From: Rhynochetos jubatus
Taxonomy: Eukaryota > Chordata > Aves > Eurypygiformes > Rhynochetidae
Assembly (NCBI GenBank): GCA_027574665.1
Contig: CM050652.1
Span: forward strand, 35,669,631 to 35,733,630
Direction of reading: 5' to 3'
Length of the DNA stretch: 64,000 nucleotides
The stretch's first letter is position 1; every line of letters starts with the position of its first letter. The translations under genes and the position numbers were made by a program. This document shows positions 11,901 through 26,900 of the stretch, in pieces. The notes beneath the pieces are model-generated. The model was not told where the DNA came from, made no database searches, and saw nothing but the letters and a program-made list of their open reading frames with translations.

Positions 11901-14900
11901 AGATCGATGTGTGCACAGTGTCCTGGGCTGGCATCAGATGGGCTTTTCTGCTCCCTGCTGAGGGAGCCCAACGTGTGTGGTTTCCTTCCCACGTAGGAAG
12001 GATTGTAGTAATTGAGCCTGGAGGTTACAAATACACGGACCGCTATGGCCAGATCTGTGTGCAATATTTTGTGTGTCATTTTTTGCAGGCTTTTCCACAG
12101 CGGTTGCTATTTACATACTCGGTGGTACTGAGGAGTCCTGAAGGACCTCAGAACCACAGTTTAGCGGCCTGATCCCTAATGCGGTGGGGAACACTGTCTC
12201 TTTAGGAAGCATAATCTTGGTTCTGCCTGAATTCAGCTTTAGCTATCCGCGGTGCCACAGCCCAGCAAATGTCTGCAAGTCATAGAAACTGAAATCTAAA
12301 AAAGGATCATTTTGACTGAGTGATTTTCTGCATGACAGGGATGATGGAACTTTACCTAATAATCCTGTGCTGATTTCCATAACTTCTGGATGAATTAAAG
12401 CATGTCTGCTGGAAAAAGTTATTGATTTAATGGCTTCAGTTGACAGAAAATCTACCACATTCTTGGATAAACTGTTCAAATTATTAATCACTTTCATCGT
12501 TAAACATTTCTACCAGATTTACTTTTCAAAATTTCTGCTGTCAGATTCTGCCCATTGGATCTCTTCATGACTTTATTATTTTGACTCAGTATTAAGAAAA
12601 ATATAAATGGTGGTTCTTATATCTGGAGATGATACTGCACTCTGCTGTGTCGAAGATCTTTAAATAGAATTGTAAAATACCAAGAATGAGTATTCAGCTT
12701 GCAGAGATTATACAAGTGAGTGCTTAGGAGATGCAAAAGTATTTGTCCAAAACAACCTTTCAAATGTGTTCCAAAAACACATTTAAAGATGATGGATGAT
12801 TTCAAAGAGTTTCCATTCACCACTGAAGCTCCTGAAGACAGGATGGGGCATTTGGAAAGAGGAGTAGAGGTTCAATGGGCTGAGTGTGTGTATATGGCAC
12901 CTGCATGGGCAGGAGAGCTTCACCAACCTCTCAGAGCATCACTGTCTGAGAGGGATCCAGTTCAGTTATCTTAAGATGGTCTTTTGTTATTAAGATCTTC
13001 AAGAAACATGGCAATGAATACTAGATCCCTGGTGTCAGGCCTTGGTTTCCTTAGAGGACATCCGTCGCACGTTCAATGTAGGCAGCAGATTATTTTCTTG
13101 CTGAAGTGTTGACAACCTTATTTTTAAAAAATAGTATCATCCAGCAGAGCTGAAATCAGTAACAACTAATAGCCTGGAACAAAGTCACTGCTTTTCACAG
13201 CCACATTTTAAAATGGTCCAGTTATTGGGAAAGAGGTGTTGCCCTCTGGTCCTGGTTTAGACTTGGTGTTCTCTGAGGCTGTCGTAAATCTGGATTATCA
13301 TCTCTATGACAGCTTGTCAAAATGAGGTGTAGTGACTGAGTAGTTCTGCTAGGCTTGACTTCTGCTATTGCTGCTACAGAAGAAAGCAGAGGATTTTCTT
13401 TCTGATAACGTGTTGTTAGAGTCCCAGATCTGTTTCTGGCAGGTTGGGAGGAAGCAAGGAGAGGATGATTTTCTTGTTTGGTTTGGTTTCCGCAAGGTTG
13501 TCGTTGCTATGAAATGGCCTTCAGCAGAGGGAGGAGAGGCAGGACAAAATGGGTTTTCTCTTTGAGCACACTGTGGTGAGTTTACTTTGTGTTGTCACAG
13601 TGGGGGATTTGAATGTAGTGTGAGGAGAGATAAAAACAGCTCTTGTCCCTTGCATCCACAATCAGCCCCAGAATCGAATGCTGGGAACTGTGGGTTGTGT
13701 GTCTGCATCTTTCGATTATCTGATAAGCCTGAGGTGGAGGGTTTTTACAGCTGTGTACCTAGTCTAAGTGGTCCACCACTTCCAGGCAATAAGATTTGGA
13801 AAAAAAAAAAACCAAAAACCCAAAACTCCACATTTCAGAATATACTACCTATCACAGTTTAGTTTAAATAGCACCTACATGTCACATACTATCAAAAACT
13901 GTCGGTCTCAAAAACCTTTTTTATTGCTATCTTTTAACCTTAATGCTTTGCGTATTTTGCAAAGAGCAAGACAGTCTAGGCAAGATTTTTCTCCCTCTTC
14001 AGATTTTGAACCTGTCATAGCTACATTAGTTTCTTTTTCTGTGCTCATGTGGCCTCACATGTTGGTCTTCATGTTAATGGGAGCAGGGCCAGACTCCCTT
14101 TCCTTTATGAGAACACACGTTACTGTAGATTCTTTAGATGAGAATGGATATGTAAAGTCCATAAAGCTTTCACATTTTTAATTAAAGAGTGTTTAAATAC
14201 TCTTTGTTCATATTGCATGTACTGTCAGATGAACAGTGAGGAAAGGAATAAGTAAGTTGTTTTCAAATCGTTTTTCAAGATAAATGTCAATGTGGTTTTT
14301 TTAATCGTTGGCAGAAATTGTTATAAAAGGGGAGACGGAGAAAGCAAATTCATAAAGTTCATGTTCACATAAAACTGTAAAAGGGCAGAATGTCACACAT
14401 TTTATATGGAAATGTAATGTTGCCAGTGAAAAACCCCTTGAAACTGAAGTACTAAGTTATGGATGTCAAGCATAATTGAGGCTACAGCTGCAGAATGAAC
14501 CTTTCCTCAGTACAGCCACTGAGGAATTCCTTTGCATTTATGCATATATTTCCAAATGAAATAGAGCACTGTGATTTAATGCTTTCCCTTTTGCAAATAC
14601 AGTGGAAACAGTGCAAAATGATTGTGACTTTTAGGGCAATTTGTATAAATTAAACTCATGAGAACAGTTTTATTCTGTTTAGGCTTATGAACTGTTTCAG
14701 ATAAAATTTGGGCCAAATTATGCCTTCTGCAGAGCAAGCATGAAACGTAGGACAGACCGTAAGGAATCCATCTGATTATGGTCCATAATTCTGCATTCTC
14801 AGCAAAAAGAGTGGCTGATATTGCTCCCAGCAGTACTCTGCAGTCCAGAGGGTAAAATAAGGGGCAGGGGGAAGGAGGGGAGTTGCACTGCACTTCTGCC

Positions 14901-17900
14901 CCTTTGTAGAAACAGGTTGGGCCAAACACAAGCAAAATATTTGTGACAGGAGTTACGTGGAGACAGAGGGTACAGAAGCTGTGCTTAGGGCTAGCCGTAA
15001 TTCACCTTCTGTGCCGGGGGACTGCAGTTCCTCTCCCGGGGTGCGTTCTTACACGCAGGAATTAGAGTTCACTTTTACATAGATAGCTGCGCAGTGCAGC
15101 AGCAGACACATCTCAGCTGCCCAGACTGCTTAGCTTCTGCTCAGGTCATTATAATTCTTGGTTTCATCTCCCTTGCTTTACGTCTGATATACTACGATGC
15201 CAGGATGGATGAAAGCTTACATCTTTTTTCCTTCTGATTTTCATCATTTTGCTCCCTTGCTGCCGGCAGTGCCCGTTTACCTACAGGCATAGATGTTGTG
15301 AAAGGAAATGATCTTATTGCTTTTCCAGATTATTGCCCATTACTTAAAAAGTTAAAAATATATATATTTTGTATTGTCAACTCTTCCTGAAAAAGTTGCA
15401 ACAAAATGACAACTGTTTCCTTCGTCAGTGACAGCGGAGACTGTTGTTTGTCCTCCTGCAATGCCTGTAAGTGGCACTGCGGAGGTAACGTGCCTATCTT
15501 TAGGTTGGAAGAGACTCATCTACCAGAGTGGAAAGAGGCACAAACTGTTAACTTCAGCACTGATACATATGCGTGTAGATTACTTGTCAGCTGCAAATTG
15601 ACCATAAAAATTACATCTGCATGTGTAACTCGGTCCCATTTGACATTCAGCGGGTGTGTAAAATACGCATGAGGCATTCGCTGTTACTAGTCAGTGCCAC
15701 ACCAAGTGGAAGTAGTGACCCCCAGAAAGAGATACCGCATCGGATTTTATCCTTTAAACCAGTGTTCCTAAAGGAGAGAGATGTCTCATATTACCATTGT
15801 TTGCTTTCTTCTTCCTCCTTCATGCCACCCTTGCCTATGAAATATGCTTAGCTCGCACAGCACTGGCTGTTAGTGTATCACCGTTCATTCACTGCTGACA
15901 CCAGCTTTCTCTTTCCACATGTTCTGATCAATAATATCTTCCTTTTCCCAAATGTTTGCAATTCTTTTGCTACAACTGAGATTGGCCCAGAGAGGCTGTC
16001 TGGTAACAGAGGGTGGTAGAACATACACAATCCAGAACTCACGGTTTTGAGCTCTGACTGGCTCCCAAGCTGAATCTTCTCCTCGCTGGATTACCATGTC
16101 TCACCACCAGTGCAGGGGAGCCCATGTGTAGAACCAAGACCAGGAAAAATACAGTGCTTTTTTAGCATTTTTAAATAAAAGAGGGTGATAAAGGCATGTA
16201 GCTGTCCAGTTGGCCCAAAATATTTCAGAACCACCAGCAACTGCTCTCTTGCAAAAGTCTTTTGTACTCCATCACCAAAGTGCCGCATTTATACATCTGA
16301 ATATTTATTGCCTTTTACATGCTCCACTACTTCGGGATTATTGCTTAATTAAACTTCAATTTACATTTTCTTAATGTTACTTAGGATTAATATATCCCTG
16401 TCTTCATTTACAGTTTAGTTTTGTTTTATTTGTATTTGGAAGCTTGTGTCAGTAATTGTATTTCCTCTCAGGTTTCCTTTACACTTTTGGGGCAGATTGT
16501 TCACTTCTGATCTGTTTCACTTTAGGGTCTGCTTTTAGGAAAAACCTCATAGCGAGTCACCAGGTGGTTAAAATGTGTTATTTCTCATGGAAGAGAAAAG
16601 TGGATATTCATTGATTCTGTGTGTCTCTGTGGTAGGGAAACGTGACTCTGCTTCTCCAGAACAGGTTCCGGTGTTCTTGGAGACTGAAGATCACATTTTT
16701 AAGGCTTGAATAGCTAAGATTTATGCCTAGCTCATGCTTTTGAGATCTGGTACTTAGCCCGTGGCTGACAAAGAGGCAGCTATCTAATAAGCTGTTCTTT
16801 CATTTATCCAATGACATTAGTCTCATCTGGATTCATTCATCCAGTTCAAGGACAAGGAGTGTTTGCAGAAGTCGTCCATGGGAGATCAAGAAATAAATCT
16901 TTTCCAAGAGCAATGCAACATTGCACCTCAACAGATTTTCATGTGGAGGTTGTGATTTGCCAAAGAGGCAGATAGCTGCCTCTTTTTCTTGACATTTTTG
17001 GCATTTTATGCAGGCTGGACAAATGTTTCTCAGAGGTTATTACAGTGAAGTCAAAGGGTGAGATTGTAGACTTAAATGACGGCTGAAGAGTTCCTCTGAG
17101 CTCTGTTTTTCATTTTTTTGTAATAGGTGGTGGAGGCTTCTTAGATCCCAAGCACCTCTGATGCTTGGATGCCTCGTTAATTTTATGGATACATGGAAAA
17201 CCAAGCTCCTTATGTTACTAGAGTGCTTTGCTCCATTGTGTGATAAAAATACTTAGTAGTTCTGGGCACAGGTTCCCAGCTCTTTCACAGAACACTATAT
17301 TAATGAAGCCCCAGAAGCTTCCTTTCTCTCGTTTCACCCCACAAATGTCTCCTGTGCTCTCAGCTGCACGGTAGCTCCACTTTGACAGGAGTGCAGCGTT
17401 CCCATGCCAAACACCTTCTAGTCTGGCTGACAGGAAACTCCTGCTTGTAGGTTTGACCCCCATGGCTGAGACATGTCTGGAAGACAGGTGTTTCAGATCA
17501 GAGCTCCTAAAGTTTTGCTCTACTTTGAGACTTGGGAACTAGAAAATAATAACCATTTCTATTTGTGATATTCACCTGATGGCAGTGGTTGATTTTCATG
17601 TGTCCTTCACACAGATCTCCTTCCCTTCCTCACTCCACAGTCAGAAAAAACACATTAGTTCCCAGTGTGCTTAGCCTTGCCAGAGGCTTGTCCTGTTGCT
17701 TGTTTTTGGGAATGTGAGTCTCATCATATCATTAGAGTAATGAACCAGTTTTCAAATCCCCTGATTACTATTTCTGCTTGGCAGCTAATTGCATTATTAG
17801 GACAAGTCATGTAATATCAGCGCTTCAGTTTTCTTAGCTGAGAAATGGATAATACCTCACTGGGTGCTGAGGTAGGGCTAATTACAGTTCTTGAGACTCA

Positions 17901-20900
17901 AAGTAATGAAAAGAGCCTCCAACAGAAGTGCTGTGAGAGGGGAGACACATCCAGCTTTCTGCAGTGCTGGGATTGCCAGTGGTTCCTCGCTTGTAGTTTG
18001 GATGGCCATTCTGCCCCGAGGCTCTCTTCAGCAAAGCCGGTGGAGGCAAAGCAATGCTTTCTCTTCCTTCTGCAGGGGAAGCAGCAGAGCTTCAAATTTT
18101 TTCTGTCTGGATGCAGAAAGAGCACTCAGTATGCATTCCTTCTTTCCTACATACCCAAACACGCACAGCATACACACGCAAGTAACTATGAAATTTGGCT
18201 CCTCATTTAAAAGCAGCACGCAAATCATAGAATCGTTTAGACTGGAAAAAGGCCTTTCTGCTCATCGAGTCCAGCCGTAAACCTAACACTGCCAAGTCCA
18301 CCACTAAACCGTGTCCCTAAACGCCACATCTAAAAGTCTTTTTAAATACCTCCAAGGATGGCGACTCAACCCTGGACACCCTGTTCCAGTGCTTGACAGC
18401 CCTTTCTCCCTTAAACCAAATTAGTGCTGAGAAAGAAAAACAAGCCTTTTGAAATAGCATGGAAAACACACGAATTTACCACTTGGCAGTAGTTTGGATT
18501 TTCAATAAAGGGGCTTTCATGGAAACTGGGACTGGGTTACCAGGGAGGTATTGGAAATACACCTCATTGCAGCATGTATAGCTTGTAACTGCTTCAGTAC
18601 AGAGGGGACCTGCTGGTACTTAGTACTGATCATGCTCCTAGTAGGGCAGCTGGGATGGCTCAACACATGGCCATACAGCCAAGCTTTCTGAACCTACTCT
18701 GCTGTGTCCGTGCTGTCTCGTGGGACCAGTTCCTGGCTCAGGCATCCTGTGAACCATGTCTAGGAACTGCTCGGAAGAGTTGTAGTTGGCACAGACCACA
18801 AGCACACTGGGGAGTGTGATAACTGCTGCCTGCCGGTGTTGAAGACTGTGCCCCATCTGGTTTAGCTCACTAGTTTAGACAGTTATTGCATCCGGATAGG
18901 CAGCATGCTGCTATAAGGAGCCACTGGGCCCACCTAGGAGCCTGGCCAGTGCATTTCTCCGACCTGATTTGAGTTCAGCAGTGACTGAACCTGGTCCAGG
19001 GCCAGTCTCCAGACTGGCTGGAAGGGGCAGGTCTGCAGCACAAGGCATTAGCCAGGAAAGGCTGTAATACAGAAGGCAGGTCATGATGCTGCGTCACAGC
19101 TTACCTTCAGCTTCCCACATCCAGCACACAGAGCAGAAAGGCCAGAGAGGAGCTGTGCCACAGCACCATCCAGCAGTGCTGCTGAGGTGGGGGTGTTGAA
19201 ACATGTAACCAAAGCATCTTTGGACCTTCCTCCCTCAGCCCCACTCCATGGAAAATCCACCCGCGCACACGGGCTCAAAACCACACAGACCTACAGCTCT
19301 GTGTACAGACACAAACATGCTTCTCGGAGGGAAGTCAGCTGAGCTGAAGATTCACAAGGCATCCTCACTGTAACAGCAGCTACTCTTGTTGGAGGAATGG
19401 GAACTTAAGATACAGGCAGGCTTCTTCTACAGGGAGTGGCTTAGTTTAGGCAGGTGGAGAAAGATCTTCCACTAAAACTGGTGCCTGTGGGCTGTGGAGA
19501 ACAGCAGCGTGGCACTGCAGTATGGAAGTGAGGGCACAAAGCATTGGTGTCTCCAGGATGTGGTATGCACTGGAAAGGGAGAGGAGAATCGTGGTTGCTC
19601 TGCAGATCCTCATTGTTCGAGCAGCTTCCAGGCTTAGTATGTCCCTCCCATGGACTCCAGCTCTTCACCAGTAACTAGAAATGATTCATGCAGTCTGCGT
19701 TTAACAGAAACATAAAAATATATTTCAAGTCCCATACTCCACTTCAGAGAGTGTAATGGCTTGAACTGGTGTTCAGCTGGAGTTTGGGCTTAGCGTGACT
19801 CATCAGGTTATAAATTATACAACTTGTCAGCAGTCCTTTTCCTTGCCAGCTCTGCGGCAGCTCACCAGGGACACCGCTCCAGCCTTCAGCTGCTCAGCTA
19901 GGGAATAGGTTTTTACCTCCTGCCGGAGTTTTGCTTTGCTGCTCCCCCAGTAGATACCACAATCCAAATGGAAGCCCTTCATGCAAGTGGTGGTGACCTG
20001 TTTTCCTTCTGCGGAAATGCTCAAGGAGCCAAGTTTCACCCCATCCCAGACTCTTCTGTTCCCCAGCACACTAGTGGTGCTGAGCCAGTGGTATCTCCTG
20101 TAAATGCAGATGTGGGAACAGGTTTTCCCCCCAGTTTACTACACTGGCATTTCCTAATGAACTATAGCACTTCTGCGTGCTAAGCAGAAGCTTCGCTGCC
20201 GACATGCTCTGCTTATGCTTAGTTCTTGGTACCAAATACTAATTGCCAGACACCAGTTGTTCTAACAAACTTAAGTCAACGCACATTTTGCATCTACAAA
20301 TAAATGCTGGTTGGTAGAAATAGCCACACCAAAGAGCAAAATAAACACCAGTAACTCTGTTTACAGTTAGCATGTTCTTATGTAAGTAAGTATTTTAAAT
20401 GTGTACTCTTAAATATCACATTTTGTCATACAAATGTCTTTTCAGCTATTGGAATCAGCACCTGTTTCTCATTTCCAAATTTCTGAATACCCGTTCCAGT
20501 GCCACTGGACAGTATTTCTCATGTCACCTGCTAAGATTTTCCCAAGATGTTGTTAATTGCAGCATTCTTTCTTGGCTGATGTAAAAAGCATTACTGAAAT
20601 TTTAGGTTGTTTCTAACAGTGTCATTTACACAGAAAACATGCTGACTGAAAAAATGGAGATACTACTTATTTTGAAAAACAATTTAGGCTTTTATCCCAT
20701 CACTGCCCCGCTTGCCGCCACATAATCTTTCTGACCAACATAGAAGATAATGCACCCTTGTTATAAGACATTAGGAACTGATGCTTTTATTAAGCTGACC
20801 TTGTTTTTCCCGCTAGAGAAGAATTTTGGTGAACTGCTATAAAATCATTTGGGAAAGTACATGTCATCTTTGTGTTTGTTGCTTAGACACCATGAAACAT

Positions 20901-23900
20901 AAGGCCTTTCTCTTACTTTGCCAGTAAGAGAGCTAGACTTTTGATTAAGAAAACTCATTAGAGAAGCTTGGTGACTGGAATGTGATACCTGATAGGAACA
21001 TGCAAATGTAAGAATGAATCTGTGTTTGAAACTGGTGGCAAACATCTCTCCTTGGTTCCCTCAGGTTATGTATGTACTGATTTGTGGGTTTATGAGCTGT
21101 CTAGCTCAGGAAATGGCCAGGGTTTGACTTAGGCAGATTTGTGACTTCTTTTATTTAAAGATGTTACTTTTAAACTGTGTGGTTTTAATGAAGGACTTTC
21201 AGATCTTCTTTTTCTAATAGGCCAAAATGAGAAGGTACTGGCTAGGGACATGTCATAATAAAGAGTCAAAGTAACTGAGTAAATGGACTGAATGTTATTT
21301 TAGACCATCATAGGAAAGGGAACTTAAAATACTTTCTTCTGTTTGCAGGAATAGACAATCTCTATGAGAGGGCTCTTCACATCCGCAAACTCCTCCTTAC
21401 TTTGCCCAGGTCGGTCCTTATAGTGATGAGATACCTCTTCGCCTTCCTCAACCAGTAAGTGCTTTATAATTCCCCGAGGTACTGTATCTTTATCTGCCTT
21501 CCTCTGCTGGTATTGAAGTTCTTTGGGTTTACTCATGCTTTATGTATAATTTACATTTAAACTCCATTGAACACAAAAGATGATCTTTTAATTGGCAGTG
21601 AAAATAGAGGAAAACACTGGTTTTCATTTAAATTAAAATACCAATTGTCCAAAGCTGAGCAAGGTTGTAATAAGACAAAGTGTTGTCTGAAGCAGGGAGT
21701 GCAGGCTACAGCATTAAAGCTGGTTACAAAATCAGCTGATAAGAAAAATAAACCCAAACTGTGACTACATTAAAAATAGTTTAATTGATTTAAAAGTGGA
21801 AATATTTTTTTCCTTTTCTTAAGCTGATTTTAATCTCCTGATGGGAAAAATAAACAGTACGTTCAAGCAGCACAGGCACTACAAGCTACCTGTTTGATGC
21901 AAGGCACTGGCAGGGTGAGACTTCGTGTTGCTGCTTCTGTTTTCTGGTAACAGGGCCACCAGTACAGAGAACACACATCCCCTGTGCATGGTTTGATATA
22001 CAGTAGCTTGGTTCTCACATTGCAAAACACAGGCAGGAGGAAGGTGGAAGGAGGGATGTGTGAGAATGGGAAGGTGGTGTTTGTGTCTTCATCATCCCAG
22101 AAAAACTTCTTCATTTGCAAAGAGAAAATAAAAGATAGGTTGGGCAATTGAAGTGTGTTTCTCCCTCCAGTCCTTCGCAGCCCTCTCTTGGTTTTGTTGG
22201 CCCCAGTGTTTTCACTGAAAATTTTGCTGCTTGTGCCCTTTGCCCTGATTCTTGCTTTCCTCTTTCTGCTGCCAGGTTGTCTGTTTCCTGTTATATCTGT
22301 TTTCATATTGCCTTTTTCCTCTTTTTTCCCTAAATTTGCCCTCTGCTGATTCACTCTGTCTTTGTGACCTTCCCCATTTCATCTGTCCTGTCTGTTCCTA
22401 TAGAAACAGGACCTTTGCAGCCAGGTTATGTGTGCGTGCCTGTATTCACAGCTGTTCCCGCTTCCTTTCTTCTAGTAATTTCTGTAACACTTTCAAGCAA
22501 TATTTAAAAGGGGGCAGAGATGTAAAGTTTTGTGAGAATAACCGTTCATTTGAAACATGAATTCGTCCCCCAAAAGTGACTCTGTAAATATCTCAAAGGC
22601 TTATATCACAGCTTCTCTTCTACTTAGACATCCAGATTGACCAGAGCCATATGAGGCTGTACTTGTTACATGGTCATGTTAGCTACATCTGTGCTCTCCA
22701 CAGGAATGCAATTGAGAAAGCAGGCTAAATCCCTTACCGCCTCCAAATTGCTCCTAGTGCATCCACGGGAAAAAAACATTCCCATAGTTTGACTTTCTGC
22801 AAATCCGATTCTGCTTTTTGCATAACCAATTATGCCTGCTTGGCAACGTGAAGTCGTCAGACGTCATCTGGTTTGGCCGCCTGCTCAAAGCTTCTAAGGT
22901 TAGATGAAGTTGTTCCAAGGATTTGTCCAGTCAAGAACCCCAAAGGGCAGAGAACTCACAGGCTCTCTGGGCAGTCAGTCCCGGTGCTTGGTCACCCTTA
23001 CAATGAAGAATTTTTTTCCTGCTTCCAGTTGGAATATCCCTTGCTGTGACTTGCGTCTGTTGCCTCTCATCCCTTTCTGTGCACCTATGTCTGACTCTTA
23101 GGCCTTATGGTAAAAACAGAAACCACAAGTCACAAGACCCTTTGCAAGATTCAGGAAGTTTGTTGCCTGCAGAAGACAGTTCAGTCTGCCTAAGTTATAT
23201 AGCCAGTTGGTGGGAGAGAAGCATCAAGGTCTGATGAGGTATGATAGGCATGTATGCCCACTTTGGATCCAGCCCACTGGAGCCTCCAAGGATAGGCACT
23301 GATGAGACAGAAGCAGCAGCAGTTCACGCGTTTTCCATTAGCCCATTAGGCCAGCGTGCACTACACACAGTAGTATGGGAACATATGCATATATATACAT
23401 ACGTGTATGTGCTATAAACTCACTTTATAATGTATACAGCCTCTGGGAAAAAATCTCCCTTTTTTGTTTTGTAACTTTATGTGGGATTAGGTGTCAAGAA
23501 CAGGAAATCTCTAAGTTGTGATAGAAAATAAAGTTTCTCCAGTTTTCAGAGTAAGGTTAGTTGCAGTGAGAAAGTCAATTTTTCTTGATTTTTCTGTTAT
23601 AACAGCCTTTCGCAGTACAGTGATGAAAACATGATGGATCCGTACAACCTGGCCATTTGTTTTGGGCCAACCCTGATGCCTGTTCCGGACATACAAGACC
23701 AGGTGTCTTGTCAGGCACACGTCAATGAGATAATCAAAACTATCATCATCCATCACGAGGCTATTTTTCCCGATGCTAAAGAACTTGATGGCCCAGTGTA
23801 TGAAAAATGCATGGCTGGAGATGACTACTGGTAAGTCAGAATATTACCCTTCGGTCTTCTTAAAATCGTTAGGCTGGTTGTCTGGATAAGTCCTGTGATA

Positions 23901-26900
23901 CAGAATTACTTTCACACAGAATAGAAGTATGAAGATAAATGAGAAGAGCATTAGCTATAAAAAAACCCATGAAGCAAAGGCAGTTATGATGAGCTTCCCT
24001 ACAATATGTTGTGGAGGAAGCTGCCCTTGAGTTCAGCCAGACGCAGCCAGAATTCCAGGTGCACTGTGCAAGAGCACGCAGCCAGGTAGCAAACTGGCTC
24101 TGTGGCTGTAAACTTTAACAAATTTCAGCTTATGATGATGCCTTCCCCCTGCTCCTTTCCTCTCTTAGCAACACACACGCCCTTTTTATAAATTAAAGGA
24201 TTCAAAGGTTCTGGGAACTTCTTATTAACTGAAGGCATTGTTTGAAGGAGAGGTGTGTAGGCTTCGTCAGTAGCGGTGTATTCGTAGCACGCCATGAGAA
24301 TTATGTTGCACATGCGTTCATAACAACATAAGGATGATTTTAAATAAACTCGTGGGGGTGGCATGTTTTTGATACATGTCTCTCTACTCGACCTGTTGTT
24401 TGCCTTCAGTGACAGCCCCTACAGCGAACATGGTACATTGGAGGAAGTGGACCAGGATGCCAGTACAGAGCCCCATACCAGTGAAGACGGTATGTCCGTT
24501 ATGTCCCTGTGCCTTTGATGGGAGAACGTTTTGCAGGTGTTTCATGCGGGAGACCTTCTTCCTTTCCTAGTTGTCTTTTTTTTGAAAGAAGGGGATTTCA
24601 GTCCTGGTGTTTTGTAGCAAAGCTGGCATCTTTAATCTCCGTTTGTGTGCTTTTTCGCTCTGATTCATCTGTGTTTGACCAGCTGTTTCCTTGTTCTCTC
24701 CTGATTTGCCCAGTCACAGGAAGGGCAAGAGAGAAACTATTTCAGTCAGCACATATTATTTTCTGATATAATGCTACATTTTTAGTGACTCTATCTTTTG
24801 TCTACAAAAACTTAGCAAAAGTTTGTCTTTAAATATTTCAGCTAAGGGATATTTGCCATTCAGTGGGTGCTATTTTGATACAAATTTAAAAGCTGTTCCA
24901 TCTAAAGGATTTATACCTACTGAAAAACATGTGTGTGCCCCCTACAGTGAAATTTCTGAACAATAGTAATTTGCTGTAAATATTAATCACATTTACTCTG
25001 ACAGTTCTGGGTACGACAGATACCCATGAAAAGTCTGGTGCATCTCTATTCTATTAATTCTTTTTAGCCCAGTTTCCTAAACGTGTATTTGACTGTGACA
25101 TATTTCAGTCGGACCATCCTTCAGATGGCCCTCCCAGTAAATTCTGCCCAGTTTCAAGCAAATGTAACAGATGGAATGGGGTGTCAGAATTGTTAAATAA
25201 CTACCATTTTCCTGACAATTAGTAGGCAGTTAGAGGTGAAGGATTCAGAATAACGCTCCCTGTAGAGAGCAGCTGCAGTGTGAGCTCACTGTGTACCTGG
25301 CCAGCACACAACCCAGACAGAGCAATGGGCACGCATGCACTTAGCACCAGCAGAAACAAAAGCTGCCCTTTGTCCATCTCAGAGGATGTGTGGAAGGAGG
25401 AAGAGGAAGAAACAGAGGTGGGAAAAGGGGAGGAAAAGACCTACAGCAGAGAAATTGGTTTTTTTTAAAAAAAGGATGTCATAAGGGATACTGGTTAGGA
25501 GCTGGGATGATTGCCATAGGGAAGGGGAACAGGAAGGTGTATCTATAGGAAACCTAGCTACACTGGTCCCATTGTACACAGAACAATGTAAACAGTAGTT
25601 CAACTCTAGCGATACCCATCTGCTTTGTCACGTAGACAAGCAGTCAGTGACAGATTGCCTGTCTCTTTCTCTTTGCCGTGGTGAGGAGGGGCAGGCAGAG
25701 ACTATCAGTGCTGCTCTTGGGAGAGGAGGGATAGTTGGGTGGGCAGGAATCACAGAAGGGGGAAAAAACAAGGAGAGAAGTCAACGTTAATTGTCTACCA
25801 GGGGTGTATACCCATGCCTGCACCCACAGCAGGGACCGCTGATAGTTTTACAAGGCAGCCTGTACGTGGGTTCCTCTTGACCAGCTCTGTAGAGCTAACC
25901 CCACTGTCTTTCTGCAACACAGCTCTGCTAAGTGGTCTCATATGGCATGGCATAGTGCCTCACCTGTGCCTTGATAATCATGAGCTCTGCCCCACCACTG
26001 TGTGGTTATAACAAGTCTCACATCCCTGTTGTGATGCTACCTGTGCTATGACTGTGTCAGTGGTGAAGACAAGCCCTGAAGAGAATAGCTGTCAACAGGA
26101 CAAAGTTCTGTTGAGATTTAGCTGCTCAAGGCATGGGTTTTCGTTCACCAGATTGGCCGGCAATTTAATTCTAGTTGCCCCATCGCACCTTTGTAATTAA
26201 TTTGGTGCCCAAAGGAAGCGGACATTTGTGTTTACAGAGAAATAATTGTTAGCACAAGAATATTTGTAATCTATGGAAATACTGCTGCAGAGATAAAGAT
26301 TACCAAGCCTGGATCGCATACAAAACAGTGTTGGTCTTCGGTTCCCAGCCTGCAAGCTCTAACCCATTTTTTTCCAAGGATACACCTTTCCGATATAATA
26401 GCACTTTTTTGGTAGGCTTTAAATTAAATGCATTCACCATCATTTTGCACATACATTCATGTGTTTGTCCTTTGGACAATTCCTTTTAAAAAATGTTCTA
26501 GACACCAGATAAGAGAATAGGTGAGAAATTTTCAATTTGCATATTGAACTTAGTGAGAGCCACTAATGGACACATGGCAGACAAAAAAAAAGGCTTCTAC
26601 TAAAGGGTCAGGAGTATTTTGGGGGTTTAATGTGATTGATTCATTGATTCTAAGCTGGATGCATCGCTGCCAGCTGTATGTGGAGAGAGAGAAAGGGAGG
26701 CACAGCATTGTGGCTGTATTGATGAGACACATACTTGTGTATTTCCCTCTATGAGGAGATGGAAGAGGCAGTTTCTGTAAATGCAGGGGCGAGGGGACGT
26801 TTATGTTGATGTTGAAAATCTGATTATTTTTATGCTAAAATGTGTACATACACAAGACCAAGCAGCTAACCCCATAGGAATTACAGGGTTATTGAAACGT

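Larger units (their letters stand above)
10945..21348 (+). other. SRGAP1: SRGAP1 large intron (10.4 kb) inside the RhoGAP coding region
   Basis: The longest intron in the window. It holds a MIR-like SINE remnant (about 17798-17885) and an antisense CR1 3' end (about 18223-18412). Around 11,350-12,200 and 18,600-20,100 the sequence is more GC-rich, with several open frames of 60-100 codons, but I recognise no protein in them. The intron ends in TTCTTCTGTTTGCAG. Confidence 0.7.

Noticed and set aside
13768-14181. 137-codon frame in the large SRGAP1 intron
   Set aside because: Starts in an A-run, has no known domain and no credible splice signals.
21863-22354. 163-codon antisense frame in an SRGAP1 intron
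   Set aside because: Pyrimidine-rich + strand gives a Lys/Arg-rich low-complexity translation with no recognisable domain.
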